Of a stretch of 64,000 nt of DNA, positions 1 to 12,850 are shown one piece after another. The DNA is from Epiperipatus broadwayi (Eukaryota; Onychophora; Udeonychophora; Euonychophora; Peripatidae). The notes below the pieces were generated by a model. The model worked only from the letters and a program-made list of their open reading frames with translations. It ran no database searches and was not told the DNA's origin. How positions within the stretch are numbered: position 1 is the stretch's first letter; each line of letters begins with the position of its first letter. Where the stretch lies: the NCBI GenBank assembly GCA_028023455.1, contig JAQFVV010006271.1, positions 3,496,673-3,560,672 of the forward strand. Reading direction: 5' to 3'. The translations under genes and the position numbers were made by a program.

Positions 1-2325
1 CACTGAAATCCAGATTGGAACTGGAATCTGAAAAAAATAAAAGGAACAACGAATAAACCTGAAATCAATCAACTGATTCCTTTGAAGCTGATGCAATTAA
101 GACTTGTTAGGTTTTAAAGTCTAAAAATAAAGATTGTAAATGAACTGTAAGAGGGGGGGGTTGAAGAAATGTAAAAAAGCAGTTGAAAGAAAATCGTCAT
201 CCATTTTTGCTTTACTCATGTTTCAACTTATATCCAGGCAGCAGGCCCAGATTCTACCATGCAAATAAGTGGCTAGAAAAGCTAAGGCCATCTCCCCGAT
301 GGTCAAGAACCGTTTATGGAGCGCAGAGACCCAAACCACAGCCCTACTTAAAGAATAGCCCATCGATGAACCAGCTCATATAAATCAGTCCATGTGTGTA
401 TTTCATACTTTCAAGCTGCAAGCCTCCAGATAAATAACCGGTAACCACTTCTCAATCAAACTAAATTTAAAAGCTATAGCCATCTATAAATCTTTCCTAA
501 AGCTAGCTATATAATAAGTAATGTGCACAAACTCTTCCATTCAAATCTTATAAATTAATCACACAATGTTTAAAAGGTGTATTTTCTCTTAAAGTCATTA
601 ACTGTATTAGATAAACGTATCTCAACCTGTATAATTTAAAATACTTTAAAAGTTAAATGTAAATCTTGCCTGATCGCAAATTCTTAAATCTCTTTATTAA
701 ATTCAACTTATAAAAGCTTATTTGCCTTATTATTTTTTTTATTTGCATCTATACTTTTGTAACTATAGATATATTTTGTTAAAATGCATTTATTGATTTA
801 TGCTTTGCCTTTGGAGCAGTGACTATTAATTATTATAAACTTAAAGAGACATTTTGTTCTCAAGTAAAGTAATTATGCTGTTTGGCATATCTATAGATTG
901 TCTCTGGTCCGAAACCTACTTTGATGTATTATTTGAACTGCTATGTGTAGCTTAAGTTCACATATGTTGCTTATTAAAAGGTTTGTTTGGTTAAATAAAA
1001 TAGAGTGATAATTTAAGGCATATTCAGTAGTTAGCCAAGTTTAAGCCCCAGATATGATTTAGACCCCATTAATGTAATTGCATATAATATGTAGTTAATT
1101 AATAAACCAGATCAATTTTAATAAAGTCCTCTTTAGCACAATTTCAGCGTTTATTTAACTAACTGGCATAGGGTAGTTTGCAGAAGAAACTATAGATTTC
1201 ATGCTTTACTAGTTGTTATAATTAAGATTACAAAAGCATTGTGAATGAGTTTTTATGAAGCACTGAGGTGCATTTCGCCTTGCTATCATATATTTATCAA
1301 GATAAGATTAGGTTTTAAGGACTATCTTCTCATCCTTATTTTGGACAGCCCTCTCTATAATGGGATAGTGATTTTAAGGGTCATTCCCATTACCTCTTCC
1401 AGAACTGGAACACCAAAATTCAGCATCTTATATCATGGCTGTTCGAGCATCTGAACTAAAAGTTCATGTATAGCAGGCGAGCGGTATCTGAGAACCGAGC
1501 AAACGTTGGTGAATCTCATGACTAAAAGCGCATCCAAGATGCATCTGATAAAATTTGCATAGCGCCATAGCCTCAGAAGTTATGCTACAAAATGCCAGTT
1601 CATCTGCTGTATATTAATTGTTCAGCATTGATCTGAACCTAAGATCTAGTTTATCTAAGAATATCTACATAAAGAGCACATTGACTGCTCATCATGAATG
1701 ATAAATTTAAGTACCCATTGTATAAAGTTCCCACTCTCTTAGAGTTTAACCTTTAACATACTGAGTAGGAATGGCAGACATAATTTAGACATTAGTATAG
1801 ACATAAAATAATTATTAACGTATAAATGATATAATAGAATAATGATTGTTAAGTACAATTGACTACAGAACATGTAGTTCGTATTTTCACCATCCCAGCT
1901 GCGAGTGGAATATTCAGTATATTTAATTGTTATTGTTTGTGTTTTGTAAATATTAAATAATTTTAAAATCTATTAATGTCTGCAGTATTATTTAATTTAT
2001 TTATATTAAATCACCATCCATAATGATTTTATATGCATGAGATAATCAGCCATATGTTGTGTGAGTGTGTTTGGTTAAGTTATAAAACATTTAGTTAAAT
2101 ATCCCTGAGTCTCTCGTTTTACCCTTTGCTATTGCCGGCATGGAAATTGAGAGATTACAGGTGTAACCTCATATATGTCATTCATAAGGTAGTAAGTCAG
2201 GGAGTGTTGGTGAAGGAGCTGAGGTGCGGTCAGATTTGGTCTCAAACCCTCATCTAGATCAGCCTTGGTATAATTTACCAAAACTCTGGATTTTGTTGCG
2301 TGGATGTTCAAATATGACTGTTACA
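1..2325 (+). mobile_element. LTR copy A (left end cut by window), gag-only LTR element 1
   Basis: The whole stretch recurs in the same orientation at 7,314-9,680 with only scattered substitutions and a TA-rich insertion in the second copy (about 8,060-8,130). Both copies, and a third diverged inverted copy starting at 28,277, stop matching at the same point, a terminal TTACA (TGTTACA here), as expected for an LTR end. Short ORFs inside are not conserved between copies in any way that suggests coding. The 5' terminus lies outside the window. That it is an LTR is inferred from two direct repeats flanking a gag-like frame. A segmental or tandem duplication is the alternative. Confidence 0.65.
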
Positions 2326-2600
2326 TAGTATTTTTTTTCCGGGAAAGTTGCACCAACTGGGGCCTTCGAATATAATCCTACATACCTGAGAGGGGATTTT
2401 AACATAGATGTGATTTCATATCATTTATTATATATGTGTGGATTTTTTTTGTTCCAAATTTGAACACCAAACGTGGAGTTTCGTTAGTTTTCTCCACGCC
2501 CTGAAATAAATGCATGTTGAGTGAAGGGGGAGAAGGGAAAAGATAGATATATAAATTTTTTCACAGATATAGATGCACAAATCATAGATTTATGTTCAAA
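2326..2600. other. AT-rich internal leader next to LTR A
   Basis: Sequence immediately inside the LTR-like repeat. It has no recognisable ORF. A canonical primer-binding site is not evident directly next to the LTR end, and the nearest convincing TGGCGCC motif is much further in, at 3,752. Confidence 0.3.
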
Positions 2601-3560
2601 GTTCAATTTTATATTTTGTCAAATTAATTTATATGTATGATATACGTAAAATTTATATATATTTGTATAATATGCGTATTGGTAGTGAAAGTTTATTTGG
2701 TCTCAGAGATGTGTTTGATTATTAATTTTTTCGTAATTTTGATTTTTGATTGATTGTTATTTAAAGGCAGTGACAATTAATTTCACATTTTATCAATTTT
2801 ATATATATGCGAGTGAAAAAGTAAAATGTCGTTTAGGTTATAGAATTCGTAAAAAGATTTCTAAACGCCAACGCAAATGTTAAAATCAGTAGTACTGCCG
2901 CAAGTTGTTAAGTCTTTTGTCAAGTATATATATATGCATGTGAAAAATAAAGTTTTGTTTTAGATCATATGATTTGTAATAATTCTAAATATAAATGCTA
3001 GAATCGTAAGGTAGAATGAAAGATTTTTTTTAAAAAGATTATTTTATATGTGCGTATTGATAATAAACTTTTTTCTCAATAGTAATTAAAAGCAGTAGCT
3101 AATTAGGAAAGATAAATTTTTACATTATTTTATATATGTAGTGATAATGGATTTTTCCAATTGTAATTAAAAGATGTAAATAAATAAGAAAGCAGTCTTT
3201 TTTTTGTTGAAATAATTTATATATATACGTGTGTCAAGAATAGTTTTAATAGTTAAATAGGAAGAATTTTTTTGAATTATTTTATACATATATACGCGTG
3301 TTGATAGTAAATTTTTTTGTTTGTCACAAAAGGACATTCAATTGTGATTAAAGACAGTGACTGAGATTGATTTCGAATTTTATATGAAAGTAAAACATTT
3401 TGAAATATTTTATATATATGTATGCATGTGAATAGTAAATTTTTTTTTGCCACAAAAGAGCGGTCAATTGTAATCGAAAGTAGTGACTAAAATTGTTCTA
3501 ATTTTATCCACAGTTATATATATATGTGTGGGTGAAAAATGTAAATTTCTAGTCCATGGT
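2600..3560. repeat. Degenerate minisatellite, period about 100-140 bp
   Basis: A recurring module is visible: a TTTTATATATATG-like block followed by GTGT/GCGTGT, a GATAGTAAATTTTTTT-like block, then CAATTGTAATTAAAAG(C/A)AGTGACTAA. Variants occur near 2,640, 2,800, 2,930, 3,040, 3,130, 3,220, 3,290, 3,410 and 3,510. Units differ by substitutions and indels, so this is an old array. No coding potential is seen. Confidence 0.6.
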
Positions 3561-3751
3561 ATGTGTTGTATAACACACTTTCTCAAATCAATTTCGCTAG
3601 AGTTGGAATGTAAACACACTGTGGCTGAAAAAAATTATTTTTGTAATGAGAAATAAATGAAAAATTTTAAATTTTGTTATATAAAAGCAATGCATATTGT
3701 GAGGTCCAATACCATTTATATAGAGATACATGTATCTCATCCACTGGAAAC

Positions 3752-3766
3752 TGGCGCCCAGGGCTT
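3752..3766 (+). promoter_or_regulatory. Primer-binding-site-like TGGCGCCCAGGG
   Basis: The motif TGGCGCCCAGGG resembles the start of retroelement primer-binding sites, which pair with a tRNA 3' end carrying CCA. It resembles the TTGGCACCC motif next to the gypsy LTR at 57,673. It lies about 1.4 kb inside the apparent LTR end, which is odd. Either the leader has been expanded by the minisatellite, or the resemblance is chance. Confidence 0.3.
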
Positions 3767-3895
3767 TTAGATAGCTGAGAGTTCCTCATATAAATTTGTT
3801 GTCAGGGTGAGAAAATTGAAAGGACTCACTGTCGGGAAGTTTGGTTGGTGATTCAATTGTACTAGAGTGAATAAACAAACGATCAGGCAAGATTG

Positions 3896-4093
<198 letters not shown>

Positions 4094-4282
4094 AGAACAA
4101 TTTTATTATTATTAGTTAAATTTTTTTTTGTTGTTGTTTTAATCTCATATGTTAGTAAAGCTTGGTTTGGTTCTAAGTAGTTACTAGTGGTAGGGCAAAA
4201 TCCATGGACAATCTTTTCATTGGGGAGGATGGCAATGCACTGTTGAGAATAAATTAGAGTACATTTAGCAAATTTCTCTAAA

Positions 4283-5896
4283 ATGGGTCTCAGTCCAGAA
4301 GAGAAGAAATTGATAGCTGCTCTATTTAGCAGGATAGAACAAAGAGACAGGGAAAGAGAAAAAAAGACAGGGAAAGAAATTAGGCAGAGAAAGAAGCAGA
4401 AAAGAAAGAAGGAGACAAGGAAAGAGAAAAAAGAGACAAGGAGAGAGAAAAAAGGGAGAAAGAAAGAGATGATAGGTTATATGCCATATGGAGGGAGATA
4501 GAAGAAAGGGACCAAAAGATTAAGAAGGAAAAGGAAGCCAGGGACAAGGTAGCCAAGCAGGAACAGGAGAGACTATCAAAAGCTAGAGATGAGAGTAGAG
4601 TTACTGAGAAAGACAAAGAAGCTGTAATATGGTATCTAGAAGAGGTTGAACTAAGAGAAACTAAGGGTGAAATGGTGGAAGAAGTTGTAGAGATAGGTAG
4701 AGAAACTGAGAACAAGGAGAGTAACCATGAGGATGTCGATACAGAGGAAGTAGAAAAGACACAATCTCCTTTTGAAATAAGATCGAAAGGGCAAAGAAGT
4801 GCGTCAGGGGTTGTAGAAGAAATGTTGCAAGTTAGTATGCAAAAATAGATGAGGGGAATGAGTGAAAAAAATAGTTTAGTGGAGGAACATGTTAAAACAG
4901 GAAGGAAGCCAGAGGATATCATTGAGTTAAAGTAAGTTGAAGGAACTTTAGAAGTTTCAAGCAGAGATATTTCAGGGAATCACAGGTTGAAAATCCTATT
5001 ACTGATGAAGAAAAAATCGAAATTAAAGAGGAAGAAATTGAAATTAGGAAGAGTGATCTGGAAATTGCCAATCCACCTTCAGGAAAGCTGCTAATTGTGG
5101 AATATATTTCTAAAACTGCAAAATGAGAGGTAGTACATACAGAAGTCGAGACAGACATAGTATTAAACACCGAAAAAGAATGTAAAATGGACGTGCAGGT
5201 AGTAGAAGACTCCAAAATTGTTGTAGGGATTGAGGAGTTTAACTTTGATATAAAAACTGAGGAAGAGTTAAGACTTGAGGAAGAAACTGTAGAAAAGTTT
5301 AAAAGGGATACAAAGACTGCTGAGAAGTCGCAAGCTGATTTAATAAAATCTAAAATTGATGTAAATTTTATAACAGAGTTCAACATCAGTGGTGAGATAT
5401 GGAAAAGTATAAAATCGATGCTCTGAATATTGATAATTGTAATATAAATAGGGAGATATCAGAAGATTCAAAAATCTATTCAGAGACTGAAATTGATATC
5501 GAAAACATGGAAGAGATGAAACCTGATGAAATCATACAGGGATCTTTTGAACAACAAAACATAGTTCAGAACATTGAGGACTCTATAGATATGGAAGCAA
5601 ATGATGTAGAATACAAAGTAAATCCTCTTTCGACCTCATCGAATCATGTTATTGTTATTGAAGAAATTAAGCCAAAATCTTACCCAGAAGTACTAAAACT
5701 AAAGGCAATTGAGGTTACCGAAACTTGCATAAATAGGAATGTTTTAGAAGACAGACTTTTCTCAGAAATTTTCAAAATGAATAAGTTTGATCGAGGGGCA
5801 GAAGATAGTGGAGCTAAGTCTGAGATCAAGGCCTGGGGGGATGGAGTGATTTTTGATGGTGAGAGTAGCCCAGGTACTGCCAGAACCCAAATGTGA
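4283..5896 (+). pseudogene. Gag-like charged protein of LTR element 1 (frameshifted)
   Basis: The frame starts MGLSPEEKKLIAAL at 4,283 and runs into a Lys/Arg/Glu-rich stretch built from reiterated KKETRKEKK-type blocks to about 4,500. The reading continues in another frame as a coiled-coil-like acidic region (EERDQKIKKEKEARDKV..., WYLEEVELRETKGEMVEEV...) to a TAG near 4,846. Further acidic segments are open at 5,187-5,426 and 5,399-5,896, with stops and shifts between. The position between two LTR copies, the charged coiled-coil N-terminus and the similarity in style to the gag frame at 39,071-40,143 suggest a gag-type product. No capsid motif, CCHC knuckle, protease or reverse transcriptase is visible. 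It could instead be an unrelated captured coiled-coil gene. Confidence 0.4.
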
Positions 5897-6281
5897 AAGA
5901 CAGGGTTGAAAAGGAAGAGGAGAAAAGATACTTACATCTTTAGTAGGAGAAAATCATATGGTTCAAATATGAAAAAGTGGATAAGGTTTTGAGGAACAAG
6001 GTTTCGAGAGATTAAAGATGATGTTCCAAAAAATAAGGTTACGAAGCTGACAAGGTCTCTAATGCTTAGAGCCAAAGGTAAAATAGACTGTAAAACAAAA
6101 CCCCCAGATGCATCAGGAATAATTATATATCTAAGGATCTAGTTCACCTATATATATATGTATGACATAAGCATATTGGTAGAGGTAGTTTTTTTATATT
6201 GTTTTTTTTTATTATTATTATTATTTCACCAATATAAATAATCATAGATGTGGTAGCATATTTAGTAGATGTAGAGGAATG

Positions 6282-7313
<1,032 letters not shown>

Positions 7314-9680
7314 CACTGAAATCCAGATTGGAACTGGAATCTGAGAAAATAAAAGGAACAATGAATAAACCTAAAATCAATCAACCGATTCATTTGAAGC
7401 TGATGCAATTAAGACTTCTTAGGTTTTAAAGTCTAAAAATAAAGATTGTATATGAACTGTAAGAGGGTGGGTTAAAGAAATATAAAAAAGCAGTTGAAAG
7501 GAAATCGTCATCCATTTTTGCTGTACTCGTATTTCAACTTATATCCAGGCAGCACGCCCAGTTTCTACCATGCAAATAAGTGGCTAGAAAAGCTAAGGCC
7601 ATCTTGCCGATGGTCAAGAAATGTTTATGGAGCCCAGAGACCCAAACCACAGCCCTACTTAAAGAATAACCCATTGATGAACCAGTTCATACAAATCAGT
7701 CCATGCGTGTATTTTATACTTTCAAGCTGCAACCCTCCAGATAAATAACCGGTAAAACCACTTCTCAATCAAACTAAATCTAAAAGCTATAGCCATCTAT
7801 AAATCTTTCCTAAAGCTAGCTATATAATATGTAATGTGCACAAACTCTTCCATTCAAATCTTATAAATTAATCACACAATGTTTAAAAGGTGTATTCTCT
7901 CTTAAAGTCATTAACTGTATTAGATAAACGTATCTCAACCTGTATAATTTAAAATACTTTAAAAGTTAAATGTAAAGCTTGCCTGATCGCAAATTCTTAA
8001 ATATCTTTTTTAAATTCAACTTATAAAAGCTTATTTGCCTTATTATTTTCTCTATTTGCATCTATACTTTTGCATCTATATATATATTTTGTTAAAATAT
8101 ATATATATGTATATATATATGAAATATATTTTGTTAAAATGCATTTATTGATTTATGCTTTGCCTTCGGAGCAGAGACTATTAATTATTATAAACTTAAA
8201 GAGATGTTTTGTTCTCAAGTAAAGTAATTATGCTGTTTGGCATATCTATAGATTGTCTCTGGTCCTAAACCTACTTTGATGTATTATTTGAACTGCTATG
8301 CGTAGCTTAAATTCAAATATGTTGCTTATTAAAAGGTTTGTTTGGTTAAATAAAAGAGATTGATAATTTAAGGCATATTCAGTAGTTAGCCAAGTTCAAG
8401 CCCCAGATATGCTTTAGACCCCATTAATGAAATTGCATATAATATATAGTTAATTAATAAACTAGATCAATTTTAATAAGGTTCTTTTTAGCACAATTTC
8501 AGTGTTTATTTAACTAATTGGCATAGGGTAGTTTGCAGAAGAAACTATAGATTTTGCGCTTTACTAGTTGTTATAATTAAGATTCCAAAAGCGTTGTGAA
8601 TGAGTTTTTACGAAGTACTGAGGTGCATTCCGCCTTGCTATCATATATTTATCAAGATAAGATTAGGTTTTATGGACTATCTTATCATCCTTATTTCGGA
8701 CAGCCCTCTCTTGAATGGGATAGTGAATTTAAAGGTCATTCCCATTACCTCCTCCAGAACTGGAACACCGGAATCCAGCATCTTATATCATGGCTGTTCG
8801 AGCATCCGAACTAAAAGTTCATGTATAGCAGGTGAGCGGTATCTGAGAACTGAGCAAATGTTGCTGAATCTCATGAGTAAAAGCGCATTCAAGATGCATC
8901 TGATGAAATTTGCATAGCGCCATAGACTCAGAAGTTATGCTACAAAACGCCAGTTCATCTGCTGTATATTAATTGTTCAGCATTGATCTGAACCTAAGAT
9001 CTAGTTTATCTAAGAATATCTACATAAAGAGCACATTGACTGCTCATCATGAATGATAAATTTAAGTACCCATTGTATAAAGTTCCCACTCTCTTAGAGT
9101 TTAACCCTTAACATACTGAGTAGGAATGGCAGACATAATTTAGACATTAGTATAGACGTAAAATAATTATTAACGTATAAACAATATAATAGAATAATGA
9201 TCGTTAAGTACAATTGATTACACAACGTGTAGTTCATATTTTTACCATCCCACCTGTGAGTGGAATATTCAGTATATTTAATTGTTATTGTTTGTGTTTT
9301 GTAAATATTAAATAATTTTAAAATCTATTAACGTCTGCAGTATTATTCACTTTATTTATATTAAATCACCATCCATAATGATTTTATATGCATGAGATAA
9401 TCAGCCATAGGTTGTGTGAGTGTGTTTGGTTAAGCTATAAAACATTTAGTTAAATATCCCCAAGTCTCTCGTTTTACCCTTTGCTATTGCCGACGTGGAA
9501 ATTGAGAGATTATGAGTGTAACCTCATATATGTCATTCATAAGGTAGTAAGTCAGGGAGTGTTGGTGAAGGAGCTGAGGTGCGGTCAGATTTGGTCTCAA
9601 ACCCTCATCTAGATCAGCATTGGTATAATTTACCAAAACTCTGGATTTTGTTGCTTGGATGTTCAAATATGACTGTTACA
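7314..9680 (+). mobile_element. LTR copy B of gag-only LTR element 1
   Basis: Direct repeat of 1-2,325, very similar throughout, ending at the same TGTTACA. The main difference is an inserted TA-rich stretch around 8,060-8,130. High similarity of the two copies suggests a fairly recent insertion, although the coding part between them is broken. The sequence after 9,680 (ATTACAATATAT...) is unrelated to the sequence after copy A. Confidence 0.65.
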
Positions 9681-9699
9681 ATTACAATATATATATATA

Positions 9700-10370
9700 T
9701 ATACAGCGAAAGACATCTCTCAATATCTAAAAATAATCCATATCCTAAATGCCATCAATGCTAACAGAGCCTCCCCTACTATTCTTCTGGGAGACTTTAA
9801 CACCACATAAAATGATTTCAACAAGAGATTTTTGCATCTAATAAATCACATATTAATATGTGGAGAGGGTTTCTTCCCTCCTGAAGCGTACTCTTTCTAA
9901 ACTAAAACTAAAAATTCCCTGATTGATTTGGTTACTATACCCCAGACCTACATTTCAACCTTGATGCAGCCTTGCCCCCTGTTGCTTTCTCTGATCATAT
10001 GGCTCTAATCTTACAACTTACACCTATTTCAATCCCTACACCTATTGATGGACCTGGTAAAACCATGTGCATGATCACCCAATCAAATATGACCGAAGTG
10101 ATAGTGTCTGAGGCATACATCCTTTTCCAGAAAATAAACATCCTTTCCTTTCCTGCTGAGGAGGGCTGGTTTTCCTTCATTGGAATACTTCAGTCCATAT
10201 TAAATCACCACACCAGGAAAATAAAAGGACCTAATGGCCTTCTAAATGACCTAACAGACATTAATATACAACTTCAAGCATCACAGCAAAATTTCACAAA
10301 TACAGAAAAAATTATCTTCCTTAAAAATCTCTACAAAATCAAGCAAAAGTCCCTTGCAGAATATATATAA
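9700..10370 (+). pseudogene. APE-type endonuclease fragment of a non-LTR retrotransposon
   Basis: A decayed C-terminal half of an apurinic-endonuclease-like domain. A frame near 9,740-9,800 reads ILNAINANRASPTILLGDFN, containing the diagnostic GDFN. Further on come SLIDLV and, at about 9,990, FSDHMALIL with the catalytic SDH. In-frame stops and frame changes break it. The N-terminal part is missing, so the copy is 5'-truncated, as is usual for non-LTR elements. It abuts the end of LTR B through a short TA tract. Confidence 0.6.
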
Positions 10371-10601
10371 CCATCAGAAGAGCCAAATGTTTCTTAGCAC
10401 AACAACACTGCTAGACAAGAGACTACCTCAGATGGGCACTGGGGTACAATAAAAAAATCACTCCCTTATCCATTACTACTAATGTAACCAATCTTATTGG
10501 CTTTCCAATGATGCAGCACATCAGCAAGCAATTCTGCCAATTAATGCAAAAAGATGGAGCTCCTCCTATAAACAGCTGGTGACCCCGGTGAACATGGCAT
10601 C

Positions 10602-11420
10602 ATGGAAATCAAAATCGAAATGAAGATAACATCTCTCCCTGATGGCATTCATCCTGGTCTTCATGGCATCCCAAATTTCCTTCTCAAACACCTCAGTCAA
10701 TTCACTGTGCCATTTATTAAAAAAATGATTGATCACCTAGCCTCCGGCAACAGAAACATAACAGATCTTTACCCAGTGGCACTCGTGCCTTTTATTAAAA
10801 AAGCAAAACCACTAAACGACATTAACAGTATCTGGCCAATTTCCATGACCCCATTGCTTATCAAGATAATTGAGTCAGTCATTAAAGATCAAATCCGAAC
10901 TCAAATTCTTAGCCATATTTCGTCAAACCAATACGGAAAAAGGGATCATCAACCTCGCATGCTATGTCCAATGTAGCTGCACTGTTCAATTTCATCAGAG
11001 GACATCGTAAATCAAAACCTATTGCTGTCCTGCTGGATGTTGCAGCAGCATTTGATTCAGTCCAGATAAACATCCTCCTGGATATTCTGTTGCAGTGCAA
11101 CATTCCAGCCGGGATTGTACAGATGGTCAGCAATGATCTCAACAACAGAGAGATTTTTCTCTCTCTTGATGAAAAGATCACACCAGGCTTCAAGCCATAC
11201 AAGTCGATCCCTCAAGGATCCCCACTCAGTGCCCTTTTCTTCACAGCATACATCAACCCTCTTCTAATGAATATAAAAAAAAAAACCTCCCTGAAATTTT
11301 CCTTCCCTCTCTCAATAAAAACTTCAATGTATTTGCATATATAGATGACATCATGGTTGTGCTTCCCAACATTAAATACCTTCCCCATATCATGAACATA
11401 TTAAACAGAAATACAAAATT
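10602..11420 (+). pseudogene. Non-LTR reverse transcriptase (broken)
   Basis: The RT palm is recognisable across several frames: SLPDGIHPGLHGIPNFLLK (near 10,630), YPVALVPFIKKAKP (near 10,770), LLDVAAAFDSVQINILL (about 11,025-11,075), SIPQGSPLSALFF (about 11,205-11,245) and the catalytic FAYIDDIMVV (about 11,330-11,365). The last is reached only after a frameshift at an A-run near 11,280. FADD-box (YIDD) and QGSPLS motifs are typical of APE-type non-LTR elements. The clade (I, Jockey, CR1-like or other) cannot be assigned by eye. Confidence 0.7.
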
Positions 11421-11446
11421 TTAACAAATCTTCCATCTGGAAGATA

Positions 11447-12371
11447 ATGCCTGGAAAACAAATAAACTCTCCCTTTTCTGCAAAACCCCAAAGATACCTA
11501 GGTTTCCCAATCTACAAATCTCCAACTGCAATGGCAAGAGGGATTCAAGATGCAATCCTCCATTCAACTGAAGCCATCACCACTTCACTCTTTAGAGTAT
11601 ACCTTTCATTATATGGAAAGGTTGGCCTCCTCAACATGATCATAATGCCAAAAATCTCATATTATCTTCCATTCGTTAAAATGTCTAAACAGTTTCGAAA
11701 TAAAATTAACCGATTATGCACCAAACTTCTCTGGAGAGGAAGGACAGTTGCTATTAGCCTGCAAGGTATCCAACGACAATGCAGGTTCAATGGACTGTCA
11801 TTCCACACAATACAAGCAATCATTTTAAAGCAAACCCACAACACTCTACATAATCTGATCCTCTCCAGTGGATACTCTAACATTATTAATAAAACTACAC
11901 CAACAGATCATCCCCCACCCTCTTCCAGTTCATGGATAGCATCCCTAATAGAACAACTACAACTTTATAACCTGATAATATCCTTTAACCTTAACCAAAA
12001 AAATCACTTTATGAGAAGCATACAATATAATCAACTATAATCAACAACCCATTAAAACCAGCCTAAAAGTAACCAACCAAAGACTCATTACACACTTCAA
12101 AAGATGGAGTCTGGAACACAAATTCCTTGACTTCATCATTAAAATAAATCTTAATGTGCTACCCACGAATTGGTTTCATTATCACCAAAGAGGTTTTACC
12201 AGCATTGACCCTATATGTGGTCTGTGTGCTTGTGAAGATGAAACCATAGACCATATTATAACCTGGTGCTCAAGACTTAAAACTCTGAAAGATATATTTA
12301 TAATCAATTCCAACATAAGACCTGATATGATTTGCTCACTTGAAAATGTCATTCATAATGGATTTTTTTAA
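11447..12371 (+). pseudogene. RT thumb and C-terminal Zn-knuckle of the same non-LTR element
   Basis: The 11,447-12,040 frame contains RYLGFPIYKS and IIMPKISYYLPFV...INRLCTKLLWRG, the usual post-RT thumb region of APE-type elements. After a stop, the frame at 12,156-12,371 reads GFTSIDPICGLCACEDETID followed by HIITWC, a C-x2-C-x8-H-x4-C knuckle found at the C-terminus of many such elements. The 3' end probably lies within the next few hundred bases; no clear poly(A) or microsatellite tail marks it. Confidence 0.65.
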
Positions 12372-12850
12372 ATAATAAGGCTTTCTACTTTTGTCCTTTA
12401 TTTCATATGGATAGTGAGATGCAAAAGTCTCATGGAATTACCCCCACCACAAATCATATCAATTGTTTTATCAAACGCTTAAAAAAATCAAGAAAAGTGA
12501 CCAGCTCCTTGCCTCCAGTAAAGTCTTTGATGACACCTGGTCTTTAACTGCTCTTTCCTTTTCCTGATTATCAATTCCCACTTACCCAGCATTATAGAAT
12601 AGTCAATTATAAAAGAAAATATTCTTGTTTATATTAAAAATGCTAATAACATTAAACAAGTTCTTAGAATCTCTTCACTATACCTAACCACATAGAGTAT
12701 AACAATTGTGCTCTCATAACATAATCTAGCCAGATGACAAATAGAACATTATATAATCATATTATTGTACAATTTATTCATTTATTTATTTTTTATTAGT
12801 ATGTAATCACTATTTATTGTTAATAAAATTTTTATTGAAATGAAAATCTA
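12372..12850. other. Probable 3' UTR of the non-LTR element and AT-rich spacer
   Basis: No gene is seen. It begins directly after the Zn-knuckle frame and grades into the outer edge of the large palindrome. Confidence 0.3.

Noticed and set aside
183-383. 66-residue ORF, repeated in copy B at 7,494-7,748
   Set aside because: Conserved only because the LTRs are duplicates. No start context, motif or codon pattern supports coding.
1245-1454. ORF in LTR A and its counterpart at 8,600-8,917
   Set aside because: Differs in length between the LTR copies through frame-changing differences; no motif.
2360-2380. CTTCGAATATAATCC resembling a tRNA B box
   Set aside because: No A box or cloverleaf could be formed around it; no tRNA or rRNA gene was found in the window.
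4380-5386. Minus-strand Ser/Leu-rich ORFs of 180 and 155 residues
   Set aside because: Antisense of the Lys/Glu-rich gag-like frame on the plus strand.
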